A DNA stretch of 64,000 nt from Sorex araneus (GCF_027595985.1 NC_073302.1:393318403-393382402); one strand, 5' to 3'. Numbered from the stretch's first letter, positions 20,392 through 32,384 are shown. Notes: a model not told the origin generated them from the letters alone. Translations and numbers: made by a program.

Positions 20392-23300
20392 AATATAATA
20401 TTTTTCATGTCACTTAACCTTTTGCATTTCACTCTGGAATTTTCAGTTTAGGCGTTTGCATTAATTGTTTCTCTATGTGTGTGAGCTCTTGCTATAGCTA
20501 TGATAATATATGTATATATATAATGCAAATGTGCTTTTCTGAAATTTTTTTCTTGCTGAAAAATACTGAGAAGAAATTGCAAAGTGAACAAAACAATTTT
20601 TTTTAACTTTTACAAATAAGGTAAGACTGGATGAGACTACCTATCTTACAGTTGAGGCTATCTTTTCTTTAAAATTATTTTAATATGGGCATTGTGTAAT
20701 GGTAGGATTTTATACACTAAACGCTCATTCCAGCACCTTACCCTCTATCAGTGTCTACTCCCTTTGCCATTGGGAGTGAAAATTCTTAAGCTTGAACTGA
20801 CTGACATTGTTGTCATTTTTTTTTTTTAACTTCAAGGTAGCTCTACTTCATTTTTTTTTAAAAATGCTTTTTTTGTGGTATTCATAATATGATAATTTAT
20901 CTAGAACTTATTGAGTTTATATAGAAAATTTCTATTGTAGAACAACAAATATGTAAATCTTTGGCTATAGTAGAGCTGGGTCAAACGATGATGGATATAA
21001 GCCCAGAATTATATAGAAGGCCACTGAGAAGCGGCAACCAAATCAGACTAAGGAATCCTGCTTTCAGAGAAAGTGCTGTTTGAACTGAGTTTGTAAGATT
21101 TCTAGAAGTGTTTTTGCAGAGAACAACATCTCTCAGTGGTATAAGTGGTATACTTATACAGTGGTATAAGTGCACAGAGGAATTTAATCATCTGACCATT
21201 TCAAGGACCATTTAGAGGCACATGGGTGGGAGTAGCAAAAGATTCCTAATTTATCTAATTTATGAAGGAGGTCAAGACTGTGGGTCTTTCGAGAAAAACT
21301 CGGGGGAGCCATTAGATTATTACATTTATTCAGTTTGTCATTGGAGGAACATAAAAGGAATGTTGGAAGAAAGATCGGGAGACTGTTGTATCCCCCCATG
21401 CAGGAAAAAAAAAACAGCTAAGCAACTGACAGGGAGTATGGAAGGGGAGTAAGGAAATAGAGTTGACAGCAAAGTCATCTGTTTTGGTTTATCATTACTT
21501 TTAGGTTTTTCACTTTGGGTAATAGGGTAGATGCTCTGCCTTTGAGGTTGAACATTTAGGAGGAGGAGGAGATGGAAAGAAGATGAGTTCATTATTGGCA
21601 TCACAAGTTTAAAGTGCCCAAGGGACATACAAATAGTGTTTTGCCAGAGACAATTGAATGCATATGAGTGCGGCTGAGAGACTATTTGGGAGCCTTGAGC
21701 ACAGAAGAGGTAATTGAAGTCACTGGCGTTGATGAGGTCACTGAGGCTCTGAGCACATAGCACGTGGTATGATGAGGAGAGGGCTCAGGGAAACGCAGCA
21801 CTTAGGAAGCAGGGAGAAGCACTTGAGAATGATACTGAAAGGCACACTCAGAAGAGCGATGCCACAGAATCACTGAGGACAGAGATGGGAAGGTGACTCA
21901 TCATCTCACCGTGATTCTTTGTATTCTAAAAGGCATACAAAATTTTGCATCCTGACAACCTGGATGATTCAGGTAGTCAGACTACAAGATTCAAACTACC
22001 TGGTGACTGAAATAACTATGCAACTTCTAGATCATTTGAATCAAAAGTACCCTAAAGTTATTAATTTAAGAAATTGATGAGCCACCAGCATGGGTGACAG
22101 AATCTCAGGAATCCCCTCCTGGCCTCCTCAGAGCACTGCTTGGGAAATCCTCCTTTCTGTCCCTCTTCAACCCCGCAAATATTTTTGAAGCCATAAATGG
22201 CAGGTGGCTGCCAAAAGCAGTGATGGTCATGGGGTGTGCTGTCTAGGTTCTAATAACCTGAGCAGAGCCGCTGACTGATTAAATAGTAAACATTTAACTT
22301 TCAGACTTAGGTGCACTATTTGAAGAGGCACATTGACAGGGAGAGGCTGGTTTGAAGTGCGAATCAGGAAGATGAACTACTTTGAAAATATCTCCAGGTA
22401 CTTGAGGATTTCTTAAAGGAATTGCGAATGTTTACCTCAGAAGATATGCAAGGGGGCCACAATAATGAGTTTCAAATATATTGTATGGTCATATATAAAG
22501 GCATTTGTAGTATGCTCATTTAGAGGAAAAGAGATTGGTAGGTAGCAAAGAGAATACAGGTTTGATTTTATACTAGAAGCTGTTTTGTACTCTTCTTGGA
22601 TTAAATTAAGCTTTAATTTGGGATGTTCCTGTTTGGGGCATGCTGTTGTCCTGGTTCAGCCAATGGAGAGACAAAGAATTCTGTATACTGTGCTGAGATC
22701 ACGTGTGGCAGACTAAGGGTCATTTCAATGGCTGCTACAGGTTATATACATTTCTACTGAATCAGGTGCAAAGATACATCTTTATGCTTGGTGCTTTAGT
22801 TCTAGGACACACACTTTCCCAATCTATCACCCCTATTCTAAAATACATACAGTGTAAACAGAAGATAATGCCCTCTGGTGTTCAGCCTAACATCCTAAAA
22901 TTGGAAGCAGAAGAATTGGGCAGTTTGAAATGTAAGTTTAATGCTGGCTTCTATTTGATAATTCTTGGCTATATTAATAATGCATGGTAGGCAATAATAT
23001 TGGACGCTTAAACATACTTGAGCTTAGTATGCTACGGAAGTACTTCCTTATCTAAAGAGCAGATAAACATTAACATCATTTGCTTTATTTTTGTGGTTTC
23101 GTTTTTTCTACACTTGACCTTTTTAAAAATTAAAGCAATGCATGTGCACTCTAAAAAAATGAAGCAATAAAAAAAAACATAATCCTGCCAGATAAGTACA
23201 CTACTCTTAACATGAAATTAAAGAATAGCCAGGTACAGTTTTGAGGAATGTCATATTTTTTACTCATTTATCTCTCAAATTCTAATGTAATTTTCTAGGA

Positions 23301-23512
23301 GTTAAATAACTTGTGAACTCCAGTTGCTGCCCACGTGTCTCATCATCAGGCTGTACTGGTGCAACCAAATGTCTGGATTTTTAAAAAATCAATGTACATG
23401 TCTGTTTATAAGATGGGAGTATCATGCGCATAAAATTTAGTCATAGTTTTGCATTTAGTAATATAATATAAGCATATCCCTACATTTTGAATCACTTAGA
23501 ATTTTATTTTAT
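20392..23512 (+). other. Intron 1, no exon seen
   Basis: About 3.1 kb of largely single-copy sequence. There are poly(T) runs near 20817-20830 and A-rich runs near 21404-21414. Open frames on both strands (for example 21338-21763 minus) lack recognisable domains. Confidence 0.5.
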
Positions 23513-23660
23513 TTTGGATGTTGGACCACACCCAGTGGTGCTTAGGGCTCACTCCTGGCTCTGACTTCAGGGATTACTCCTGGCAAGGTTGGGGAGCTGG
23601 GGATCAAATCCCAGTCAGCCAAGTGAAGGTAAGTGCTTTACCTTCTCTCTCTGACCCTAA
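23513..23660 (-). repeat. Old SINE A-like copy
   Basis: GGACCACACCCAGTGGTGCT, CTCACTCCTGGCTCTG, GGGGATCAAATCCCAG and a degraded head in reverse orientation. Confidence 0.7.
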
Positions 23661-23749
23661 TTCTAGTTTATTATCAGCTAATTATCTTTTATTGTCTTGA
23701 TGATTACTGCTGTATGGTTAAAAGTGTGAAATACTTACACTAACCATGA

Positions 23750-23850
23750 CATAATGCCTGTGGTTTCAGACATGAGGAAACTGAAGCTCAAATCCAAGTG
23801 AAAACAAGCAAAAGATGACAGAGCCAATGAGCCCTAGATTGGGGTATGTT
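23750..23850 (+). repeat. MIR remnant
   Basis: ACATGAGGAAACTGAAGCTC followed by AAGATGACAGAGCCAATGAG matches the MIR core order. Confidence 0.65.
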
Positions 23851-25055
23851 TGTTGCCAGAGGCCTCACTTTTTACTAAGCACCACCACCTCCTATTGTGC
23901 CCACACAGAGCTGGTGTGTGCTTGTAAGTTTTTATAGTTCCTTTCAAAGATTGTGTAGTGAGGGGTCAGGGAGATTGGATAGGGACTTACTAGGTAAAAT
24001 TCTGGAGAATCCTGAATATCACCAGTTGTGGCCCAGAAGCCCCTGTTGGGTGCCTTGTATGGTCCCCATGATCTGAGCAGTACCTCATTCTTGGTCCCTA
24101 GCACTGAACTGTTGGCCTGACTGGAACAAGTGACCCTGAGGCTCCCTGAGCACTACTTGAGGGCGCTCACCTTGAGCATCTCTTTGAGGGTGACCCTCAA
24201 AGAAAGTAAGTTAATGCATTGAGTCTTACCAAGTAAGATTCCAAGAAACTATACATGTTCCCTTTAGTAATATTCAGACTGTTTGATTTTCTCACAGTGT
24301 TTTGAGGCTTTGAAAGAAAAGGCTTTATCGTGTGTTTCAGAAACAATTTCCTGCATGGTAGGTTTAATGTTCCATATGTTTCTATGTGCTGCTGTGTTTT
24401 AACCTCTCAGGGGGTAGGTGGCCCCAGTACTTGGCACTGGAGCAAGAGGTATCTGTGTAGAGTCCCTCCACCTGTTTCTGTTGTCTGGCAAGCTTTCTTC
24501 TCAAGCTGTGCTGACCGTCTGAATGGACATCATCTGTCTCTAATGGATTCTTGTTTGGGAGCATTTCATTTTAGAATTTTAAAGAGTTGTGCATGGTTCT
24601 TCCACTGTCAGCATATGGCAGTCACTGGATCTAGGGCACGTTCTGCCCCTATCTGTACCTATGTAATTCTGGGAATAAGGGACTGAGAGCAGGAATGAGG
24701 TGTATTAGTTCAGTGATATCTGAAATCAGAAGCCCTAAGGCTTTCAAAATAAAAGATCCAACTGTTGGAGGGAAAAAACCAACACAGACCAAAGCCAATT
24801 TAATATAAATATCAGTTGCCTTTAGTTTTATCATTTTGTCATAATAATTTGATGCTTTTTTTCTGCCCTCTTCCTTATTATGCTTTCTTTGAAGACTTAT
24901 ATGACAGGCATCTGAACCATTGTTCTAAACTTGTGGCTTTCAAACCAGTGCTAGTCTGAAGAAATTTCCTTCCTGTCTCAAAATGTTATTGCTGTTTAAC
25001 CTGTATCATGTAACAATTATATTAATTTTTCCCAAACTGGCAGAAAGCGATTATT
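23851..25055 (+). other. Intron 1, no exon seen
   Basis: Includes a faint old SINE between about 23960 and 24190 and a 23-bp palindrome at 24181-24203. The rest looks single-copy. Confidence 0.45.
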
Positions 25056-25059
25056 TATT

Positions 25060-25204
25060 GTTTTTTGGGCGACACAGTCCTGGTGTTTTTTCCTCAGGGA
25101 TCACTCTGGGCAGTGCTTAGGGGACCACATGTGGTGCTGGGGATTTAACCCCATTCGGTTGTGTGCAAGGCAAGCCCTCACCTGCTGTAATAGCTCTTAG
25201 ACCC
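25060..25204 (-). repeat. Old SINE A-like copy
   Basis: TTTTTTGGGCGACACAGTCC, GGGGACCACATGTGGTGC, GTGTGCAAGGCAAG and TAATAGCTCTTAGACCCC in reverse order of the family. Confidence 0.7.
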
Positions 25205-25284
25205 CAATACTAACCCATTTGAAAGTTATTTACTCACTCATTATTCCTTTGTAAATAATGCTGCTTCAAAATGTTAGCTATTTT

Positions 25285-25455
25285 TTTTTTGCCTTTTGGG
25301 TCACACCTGGCGATGCACAGGGGTTACTCCTGGCTCTGCACTCAGGAATTACCCCTGGCCGGGCTCAGGGGACCATATGGGATGCTGGGAATCGAACCCG
25401 GGTCGGCCGCGTGCAAGGCAAACGCCCTACCCGCTGTGCTATTGCTCCAGCCCCC
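25285..25455 (-). repeat. SINE A, young copy with TSD
   Basis: Near-consensus reverse copy. The duplication AAATGTTAGCTATTTT lies at 25269-25284 and 25456-25471. Confidence 0.95.
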
Positions 25456-25499
25456 AAATGTTAGCTATTTTATAAGACAATAATTGTCAAAATTTTGGA

Positions 25500-25745
25500 A
25501 AATATTTGAAAGTACACACATTATTGTTGAAAGTATACAGTTTGGTCAGTTATAATCATAATTAGATTAGCAATTTTAAATACCCTCACACATTTATTGC
25601 TTCTCCTTTATAATCCATCCTTTCTTCTCTCTTATCCCATGAAACCACTGATCTGTTTCTGTTGCTATAGAATGATTTGCCTTTTCTAGAATTTTGTATA
25701 AATGGAATCATGTGACATATATTCTTTTATTTTGATTCGACTTTA
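25500..25745 (-). repeat. Old L1M 3' fragment (antisense)
   Basis: AAACCACTGATCTGTTTCTG, TGCCTTTTCTAGAATTTTG and TATAAATGGAATCATGTGAC are hallmark blocks of inverted L1M 3' ends. Confidence 0.8.
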
Positions 25746-25754
25746 GCCACTTAG

Positions 25755-25902
25755 GTTTATTTTGCTTTTGGGCCACACCTGGCTTTGCATTTAGTGATCA
25801 CTCCTGTTAGGGCTCTGGGGACCATTTGGGATGTCAGGGATCAAACTCGGCTGGCTGTGTGCAGGCAAGAGCCTTATCCACTGTACTATTGCTCTGGTCC
25901 CA
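25755..25902 (-). repeat. Old SINE A-like copy
   Basis: TTTGGGCCACACCTGGCTTT, GGGGACCATTTGGGATGTC and ACTATTGCTCTGGTCCC. Confidence 0.75.
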
Positions 25903-25944
25903 ATCCACTAGGTTTTGAGATTGATTGACATTTCAGTGTAAACC

Positions 25945-26095
25945 AATAATTTTTATTTTTATTTTTTGCCATACTTGATGGTGCCATACTTGATCCTGAC
26001 TCTGTGCTCAGGGAAACTTAGAGTGCTAAGAATCAGGACCAGGGCTTCTACTTGCAAAGTACACGCTCTAATCCTTTGAGCTCTCTCCTCAGTTC
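25945..26095 (-). repeat. Old SINE A-like copy
   Basis: Degraded body with CTGACTCTGTGCTCAGGGAA. The head region ends near CTCTCCTCAGTTCCCC. Confidence 0.55.
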
Positions 26096-26171
26096 CCCAA
26101 TAATTTTTATATTTGACTAACATTCCATTTCTATATCAATAAGTCTACTTGTAACATAATATAGTGTTTTT

Positions 26172-26252
26172 TAAAAAATAGTGCTGTGGCTTGGACCCAC
26201 AGTCTCACATATGTGAGAATAAACTCTAACATTGAGCTACATCCCAGCCCTG
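26172..26252 (-). repeat. Short old SINE fragment
   Basis: The ACATTGAGCTACATCCCAGC end is typical of the head of an inverted tRNA-derived SINE. The body is mostly missing. Confidence 0.45.
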
Positions 26253-26775
26253 AATATAATTCTAGTTGTAACTCTTGATATCCTTAAACCCCAGCATGAT
26301 AATGTAATCTCTGAGCATCAAGGACTCATTAGTGTGTACTCCAAATAGATCGCTTATGAATTCAGCAGCAGCCTAAAATGAAGTATAAGCACTAAGGGAA
26401 TCTTGTCATTTGGAGATATTCTGGGAGGTAATTTTTTGTTTCACTCAGCATTTAGTGCTATTTCAGATAACTCTTGGTGTTTGAAAGTCTAATCCCTTAG
26501 TCGGTTGGATGTGTTTGTTGTTAGAATGGCTTCTGCTTGCCTACCTGCTTGCAGATCACTTGTTTCTCACCTAATGACTGTCTCAGATGCAAGTGAGAAT
26601 GGTGACTTTTGTTCATCACCGAGAGCTAACATGAAGATTATTTGAGTCAGTGGTGGTGAGTATCTGTGTACTACCTGGTTTCTGTTGCTTTATGAAATGC
26701 TCAGTCAAGATATTATGGGTTAGAAGGTTCACAGGAGAATTTGGGAGGGTGGTTAGAGATTAACTCACCAAAATT
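26253..26775 (+). other. Intron 1, no exon seen
   Basis: Single-copy-looking sequence without coding or repeat signals that I recognise. Confidence 0.5.
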
Positions 26776-26779
26776 TTAC

Positions 26780-27155
26780 TTTCAGAGAGAAAGAGAGAAG
26801 AAAAGTGTCTACCATAGAGGCAGGCTGAGGGGAGTCTGGAAGTAGGGGGGAAACAGGGGAAATTAGTCGCAGGAAACTTGAATTGCAGGAAAGGTGAAGT
26901 AACAGGTGTTGGAATATTGTATGACTGAAACCCAATTAAGCTAGGGCATTAGTCTTTCATGCAGCCAACCGGGTACGATTCCCAGCATCCCATATGGTCC
27001 CCTGAGCACCACCAGGAGTAATTCCTGAGTGCATGAGCCAGGAGTAACCCCTGTGTATCGCTGGGTGTGACCCCCCTAAAAAAAAGCCAAAACAAAAAAT
27101 TAAAGAACAACTTTATTATTGTGTTATCTCATGGTGATTCAATGGAAAAAAAAAC
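26780..27155 (+). repeat. L1 3' tail (sense), split by a SINE
   Basis: Starts with a GA-rich run and CTACCATAGAGGCAGGC, then GGTGTTGGAATATTGTATGA. It resumes after the SINE with AACAACTTTATTATT and CATGGTGATTCAATGG. This is one of only two sense-orientation L1 tails in the intron. Confidence 0.8.
26940..27097 (+). repeat. SINE A nested in the L1 tail
   Basis: The head is partly lost (TCTTTCATGCAGCC) but the body is complete to GGGTGTGACCCCCC and an A-rich tail. AATTAA occurs on both sides, as expected of a short target duplication inside the L1 sequence. Confidence 0.88.
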
Positions 27156-28099
27156 TTTCACTTTTCTGAAGTTTTGCTTCAAAATATTAAAAATTATTTT
27201 CTACTGGATGGTATTCAGGAACAGTTAATACCTACTTAATCTAGTTGTCTTGGTGATGCTAGTTATTGTTTTGGAAATCAGGCTAGCAGCTGGAGTTCCT
27301 GATATAAAATGAATATTTGCTGAATTGGACATTCAGTGAACTTCCTTTTTCAAAAAAATTTAAGAACTGATTTACTCTTACTTGAACTGGAGGTCAGACT
27401 TTGCTTAGGCTTCTCATTTACTACTGTTTTAAAAACAGTACAAGTAAGCTGGTAGATAGGAACTTTTTCTAGCTTGGGAAGAAAAAGAGATAAAGAGCCT
27501 TCTCTAGGAAAATGCTCATATTAAATTTATAAACCATTCTGTTGTCCTAAAGTGGCAGCAGAATCTTGTTCTATAATCAGGCTAATTACTGATTCCATAG
27601 TACATCATTTTTGTTACAGAAGTAAATTTAGTTTTTTTTAAATAAAATTTTTTTGTTGCACAAATAAAAGCATTAAAAAAGGCTCATTTTATATTTTTAG
27701 ATGCATGGTGTAAGGAAATATTTCCAGAAAATTAGTGGGCTTCTGTTCTCTATAAAGTTCTTTTTTTAATTCAATAATGTGTATATAAAATGTTAATAAT
27801 TTAGACATATGTTTGTTTGAGCTTCTTATGCTTCCTTAACAGCTCCATTCTAAATTCCTTATCAGGGAGTTTATATAGCTCATTATTACTGATTGGGTTA
27901 CCTGACCTAGCTTCTTCACTCACTAAGCCTGGTGGGTTTCTGCATTGTTTTACCATTGTGACCTTTGCAGTTTAGATTCTTCTGCCCACAGTTGCTTTTG
28001 TGTTTCAGAAGAACTGTAGATTGGTGTAGAAGCTACTGGACTATAGGCCTAATCTGGTTGAGTGGTGGAGCTACCCTACTGGGTTCGGAAGAAGTTGTG
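27156..28099 (+). other. Intron 1, no exon seen
   Basis: AT-rich sequence. The last 300 bases may belong to the repeat described next. Confidence 0.45.
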
Positions 28100-28345
28100 G
28101 TTCTAATGGTTTATGATGGGAGAAATTAACTGGCGGCCACTTGAGCGCTGCTGCGGGGAGACCACGCCGCCCACGCTTCTAACCTGGGAAGTTAGAAGTC
28201 ACAGCCTTGTTGATTGCATCAGCAGTCAGGTACCTCTGGCTGCCTGCGGGCTGCGCATGCTCAGCCTTCTAGGCCGCTGGGGAGACAAGCCACCGGGCTT
28301 CAAACCTGGGAAGTCCAAAAGTCACAGCTTAGTCAATTTCTAAGC
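28100..28345. repeat. GC-rich tandem pair, unclassified
   Basis: Two units about 124 bp apart (28153-28218 and 28277-28338) share GGGGAGAC, AACCTGGGAAGT, AAGTCACAGC and TTGATTGC/TCAATTTC-type ends. The higher CpG than the surroundings suggests the 5' part of a retroelement, but I cannot name it. Confidence 0.5.
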
Positions 28346-28487
28346 CGTATGTTTGTGTCTGGACTTAAGCTTTATAAACAATTACTGAGTCATTTTGCTC
28401 TATCTTTAGAAGATTATGGATTTTTGTTTCAATTAAACACATCAGGAGGAGCTAATTTATGGCAAAAATATTGCATTGAAACATGTT

Positions 28488-28634
28488 ATAGTAGCACTGT
28501 CGACCCATTGTTCATCAGTTTGCTTGAGCGGGCACTAGTAATGAACGTAGCTTGCCGGGCTCTCCGAGAGGGACGCAGGAATTTAACTCCTGTTGGCGGT
28601 GTGCAAGGCAAACGCCCTATCGGCTGTGCTATCA
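28488..28634 (-). repeat. SINE B with a large internal deletion
   Basis: Tail (GTAGCACTGTCGACCC), tail-proximal body (GGGCACTAGTAATG) and head (CGTGTGCAAGGCAAACGCCC-like) are joined. About 100 bases including the ACAGTAACA segment are missing. Confidence 0.85.
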
Positions 28635-28639
28635 TATAG

Positions 28640-29690
28640 ATAAATAAAAATTGTCATAATTTCTGTGAATGTGAAACAAAATTCAATCCTAAATTTTTCC
28701 TGTTAAAAATAGTTAATTTTTTTCCAGCATCAGGTTTTCATTGGAATCTTTGGCCGTTAAGCTATGTCCTCATAAAACATTTGTGGTAGTAATGAATTTT
28801 TTCTGGAAACTGTTAAATTACAAATATTAACTAATGATTATTTGCCAGTTAATGGACCTATTAGCTCTAGGTTCTTCGTATAGGAGAGACATGTAAATTT
28901 AAATTGAATAGTATAATTGCAAATATTCTTTTGGGGGTTATTACTGTCTTACAGCATTCTTTAGTGTGTGGGGGCGGGGTGTAAGCAGTGTTCAGGAGGT
29001 CTAGAAGTCACTACAGGTCAAAGGATGTGTTTTAAACTTGTATGCTTTAATCTTGTATACTTTAATTTAAAAATCACATTGTTTAAGTATTAAAAAGTAC
29101 CCTCTAAATAAGAAAGCAAATTCTTCCCTAGTGTGAAATAGCGGACATATTCTCAGTGGGTTTCCCATAGAGTCAGCTTGGCAGTAGTTCAAATGCTAAC
29201 CATATTAAAGGAGAAAATTTTTTTACAGTGGATTCTTGTCCTGTAGCCATAGTCTACCTTATTCATGATTGTGGTTCAGTGATATCTGAATTCTGTATTT
29301 GCCTGCATTCATTGAGTCACAGCCCTTCGTGTTTCTACCTTTATTTTCAATGACTCTGAAAGTGTTTTTTATCTCAGTGACTGTACTGATAAAGCAAGAA
29401 ATTATGATTGCAGATATAGGCGAAATCTTGACATTATGTTTTGGAAGGCTGCTTTATCTAAGCAAATACAACAGGGGAGTAGGTTTGTTTATGGTTTTCC
29501 TTTTTACCAGATGCTGCCTTTTCTCTCTTCTAGACTGGCATGCCAGAAAAGTATACCTTTATTCCTATACTGCTTGACAAAAACTTCTAATTGACTCCTT
29601 GAATAAAACTAAAGCATATTTTTAAAATTTAATATTTTTGGCATGCATATTTTAAGAATGTTGGACATTTTGGGAAAGATTTATAGTCAC
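28640..29690 (+). other. Intron 1, no exon seen
   Basis: AT-rich single-copy-looking sequence. The open frame at 29299-29577 shows no recognisable domain. Confidence 0.5.
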
Positions 29691-29708
29691 TTTTTTGCTT
29701 GAAATGAG

Positions 29709-29897
29709 ATATTTTTATTTTTAAAATTATTTTATTATGTTTTTAGGGCACTACAAAGCTGTTCATGATTGGATTTCAGTCATACAGTGTTCCACCACCC
29801 ATCCTTCCACCAGTGTACATTTCCCAGTGCCAGTGTCCCAAGTTTCCCTCCCATCAGCTCCCACCCTTCCACCCCTTGCCTGCCTCTATGGTAGGCG

Positions 29898-29976
<79 letters not shown>

Positions 29977-30031
29977 CTTTTGGGCATTGTGGTTTGCAAT
30001 ATTGATACTGAAAGATTATCAAGAATATCCC
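29709..30031 (-). repeat. L1 3' tail insertion with TSD and (CT)n
   Basis: A 5'-truncated antisense L1 3' end flanked by the 15-bp duplication TTTGCTTGAAATGAG (29694-29708 and 30032-30046). The internal (CT)n at 29902-29975 is the element's own GA tract, greatly expanded. CACCACCCATCCTTCCACCA is the typical tail block. Confidence 0.93.
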
Positions 30032-30046
30032 TTTGCTTGAAATGAG

Positions 30047-30780
30047 CTCTTTAAAATTAAAAAAATTATTTAAAAAGAGATGCTCAATGTTTCTTAGATA
30101 TTATTTGTAGGATTGACATTAATTTAGAACTGATTTTAAGGCATATAGTTTGGTTTCGATTATTTAAATAAAATTTTATTGTCATTATTTTTTAATACTT
30201 ATTATTTTGAGGGGATGAATTGATAGAGAGGTAATGTCCATTTGTACCTATATACGTTGAAGTGTATAAGAAGGCATTGATCAGGGAGACAAGAGACCCA
30301 GCTGTGGGATTTTTGTTGCTAATTAGTTGTGTGACATCCTGGGTAACATGATTTCTCTTGGGCTTAATCTCTTGGAAAAAAATTAATCTGTAAATTCTTT
30401 TACAAAATCTACAGGTCAAGATTTTCTTCTGGTTTATGTATTTTTAGGTAGGAGGGTTTTATGCATCATCTTCTTCTTAGATACTTTGAACTTAAAGTGG
30501 ACATTTTCATTTCTATTGTAGTCTTACTACATAGATCTACTATATACAGTAGATATATACTTGAGATATATACTTTGATATTTTCTAGAAAATAATAATT
30601 GGTTATACATAGTCTTTAGCAAGAAGGAGGTGAATCTGATTTGCGGAATTTTGTTTGACAAAGATGTGTTTTAGCAGAATAAATCTGTTTCTGGAATTTC
30701 ATTAAGTTATTGAGGTCAATTGACTTATTTAGGGGTGATTTCCAAGCAGTTCTTTGGAAGCCTGTGATCCTCGTGATTTC
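30047..30780 (+). other. Intron 1, no exon seen
   Basis: AT-rich. A possible MIR remnant lies at about 30290-30400 (TAGTTGTGTGACATCCTGGG). Confidence 0.5.
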
Positions 30781-30782
30781 TT

Positions 30783-30995
30783 TTCCTTCCTCCCTCCCTC
30801 CCTCTCTCCCTCCCTCCCTCCCTCTCTCCCTCCCTCCCTCCCTCCCTTCTTTCCTTCCTTCCTTCCTTCCTTCCTTCCTTCCTTCCTTCCTTCCTTCCTT
30901 CCTTCCTTCCTTCCTTCCTTCCTTCCTTCCTTCCTTCCTTCCTTCCTTCCTTCCTTCCTCCCTCCCTCCCTCCCTCCTTCCCTCCCTCCTTCATT
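30783..30995. repeat. (CCTT)n/(CCCT)n microsatellite
   Basis: About 210 bases of pyrimidine tetranucleotide repeats. CCCT/CTCC blocks border a long pure CCTT core (about 30850-30958). The homopurine-homopyrimidine composition allows triplex formation. Confidence 0.97.
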
Positions 30996-31130
30996 GTCCC
31001 CACGTGGCTGTACTCAGGGCTTACTCCTGACTCTGCATTCAAAGATCACTACTGGTGGAGCTCAGGGCAATATTGTGCCAGGAATCAAACCTGGTTAAAC
31101 CATGCTCATTATACTATCTCTCTACTCTTA
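30996..31130 (-). repeat. Old SINE A-like copy
   Basis: GGCTGTACTCAGGGCTTACT, CTGACTCTGCATTCAAAGAT and GGAATCAAACCTGG in family order. It borders the microsatellite. Confidence 0.7.
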
Positions 31131-31139
31131 TTTTCTTTC

Positions 31140-31400
31140 ATTTAAAAACATTATTGAGGTTCTATGATTTACACTACTGTTACTGGTGGTTTTCTATACA
31201 TGTAATTCTGATACCACACCCATCACCAGTATACCCACCTCCCTGGACCCCAGTGGCCCTCCTTCTCACCCTTCTGCACTAAATTGTGCAGACCAGTTGT
31301 CCCGTTGTGTTGCCTTTAGCCCTCTGTTTCTACCTTGTGGTGTGGCTTTAGGTTTCACATATGAATGAGATCTGGAATCTGATAATTTTCAGCCCACCGG
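31140..31400 (-). repeat. L1 3' tail variant (antisense)
   Basis: CACCCATCACCAGTATACCC and CACATATGAATGAGATCTGG mark an inverted L1 3' untranslated region. Confidence 0.7.
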
Positions 31401-31419
31401 GCATTGGTTCAATGTTTGG

Positions 31420-31640
31420 GCCCGAGAATGCAGTGCTGCTGAGGGTCTGCAGTACCAGTGATTACCTGGGTAATATTGCCTGGGGCTCAAGGGCCTCCAG
31501 ACCTGGCCTTCAGTGGTGTTGAGGGCTTCCAGTTCAGCATCTTGTTATGTTTGAGGGACCATGTAATGCCAGGAAGGGGACCAGGGTTAACCACATGCAA
31601 GAAATGCACATTAATCCCTGTATTTTCTCTTTGGCCCCTC
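31420..31640 (-). repeat. Old SOR-like SINE
   Basis: Degraded body with GAGGGACCATGTAATGCCAG. The head-like end is near TTCTCTTTGGCCCC. Confidence 0.5.
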
Positions 31641-32384
31641 ATTTGAGTTTATATATTTAGAATTAGCTAATATTGCACAAGACTAAGATTTGAGACCTTA
31701 GTAGAGCTCAATGTTTTTTAATTCTGCCTTGGTTTATAGAATAATATAAAACAAAGATTCTGTTAGGTGATTTAGTTCAGTGCTGGCAGCCTAGGATTTC
31801 TTTTCTGTGGAAAAATCTTGCAGATTAGTGATATAAATCTGGGTGAAATTTGTTTTTCATTTCGATTCTCCTTAGTATAATTACTGACCTGTGGTCTTAC
31901 TTGACTGAGACTTCTTCTCTCATTTGAAAATCATCATGTTCTAAGGGAATTTCATAGGACAAATTATTCCTGAATAGATGTATATCATATACTTTTAAAG
32001 ACTGAGCATGTTAAATATCTATATTCTCTGAATTAATATATTCATTTAAAAGAATCCCCAAATTTAAACATTATTTCTATCATTAGGGAATATGTATCTG
32101 TTGAAATGGTAGATTATGGTATAAAATAGTGTTCAGATTCTTAAGATGGAATACATTGTGAGACAAGCTGTATAAATTCAGAAAAGGAAGTGAAGATGAG
32201 GAATGTACATAAATCTACAAATAGGTGTATACAGTAATAAATACTTTTAAAAATAATTGTATAGTATTTTTCAAAACATACTCTTACTGTGTATTCTACA
32301 TTGACCTTAAGAAAATTATTTTGAGCAATGATAAGCATATAAGGGCCTTAGTTTTAGTATTATTCATAAATAACCCATTAAAAT
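31641..32384 (+). other. Intron 1, no exon seen
   Basis: AT-rich single-copy-looking sequence. Confidence 0.5.

Noticed and set aside
28214-28639. 141-codon open frame spanning the tandem pair and SINE
   Set aside because: It crosses unrelated repeat pieces and shows no domain.
29737-30045. Open frames encoding Leu/Ser or Arg/Glu repeats
   Set aside because: They are translations of the (CT)n run in an L1 tail.
30710-31098. Open frames of Pro/Ser/Phe or Lys/Glu/Gly repeats on both strands
   Set aside because: They are translations of the CCTT/CCCT microsatellite.
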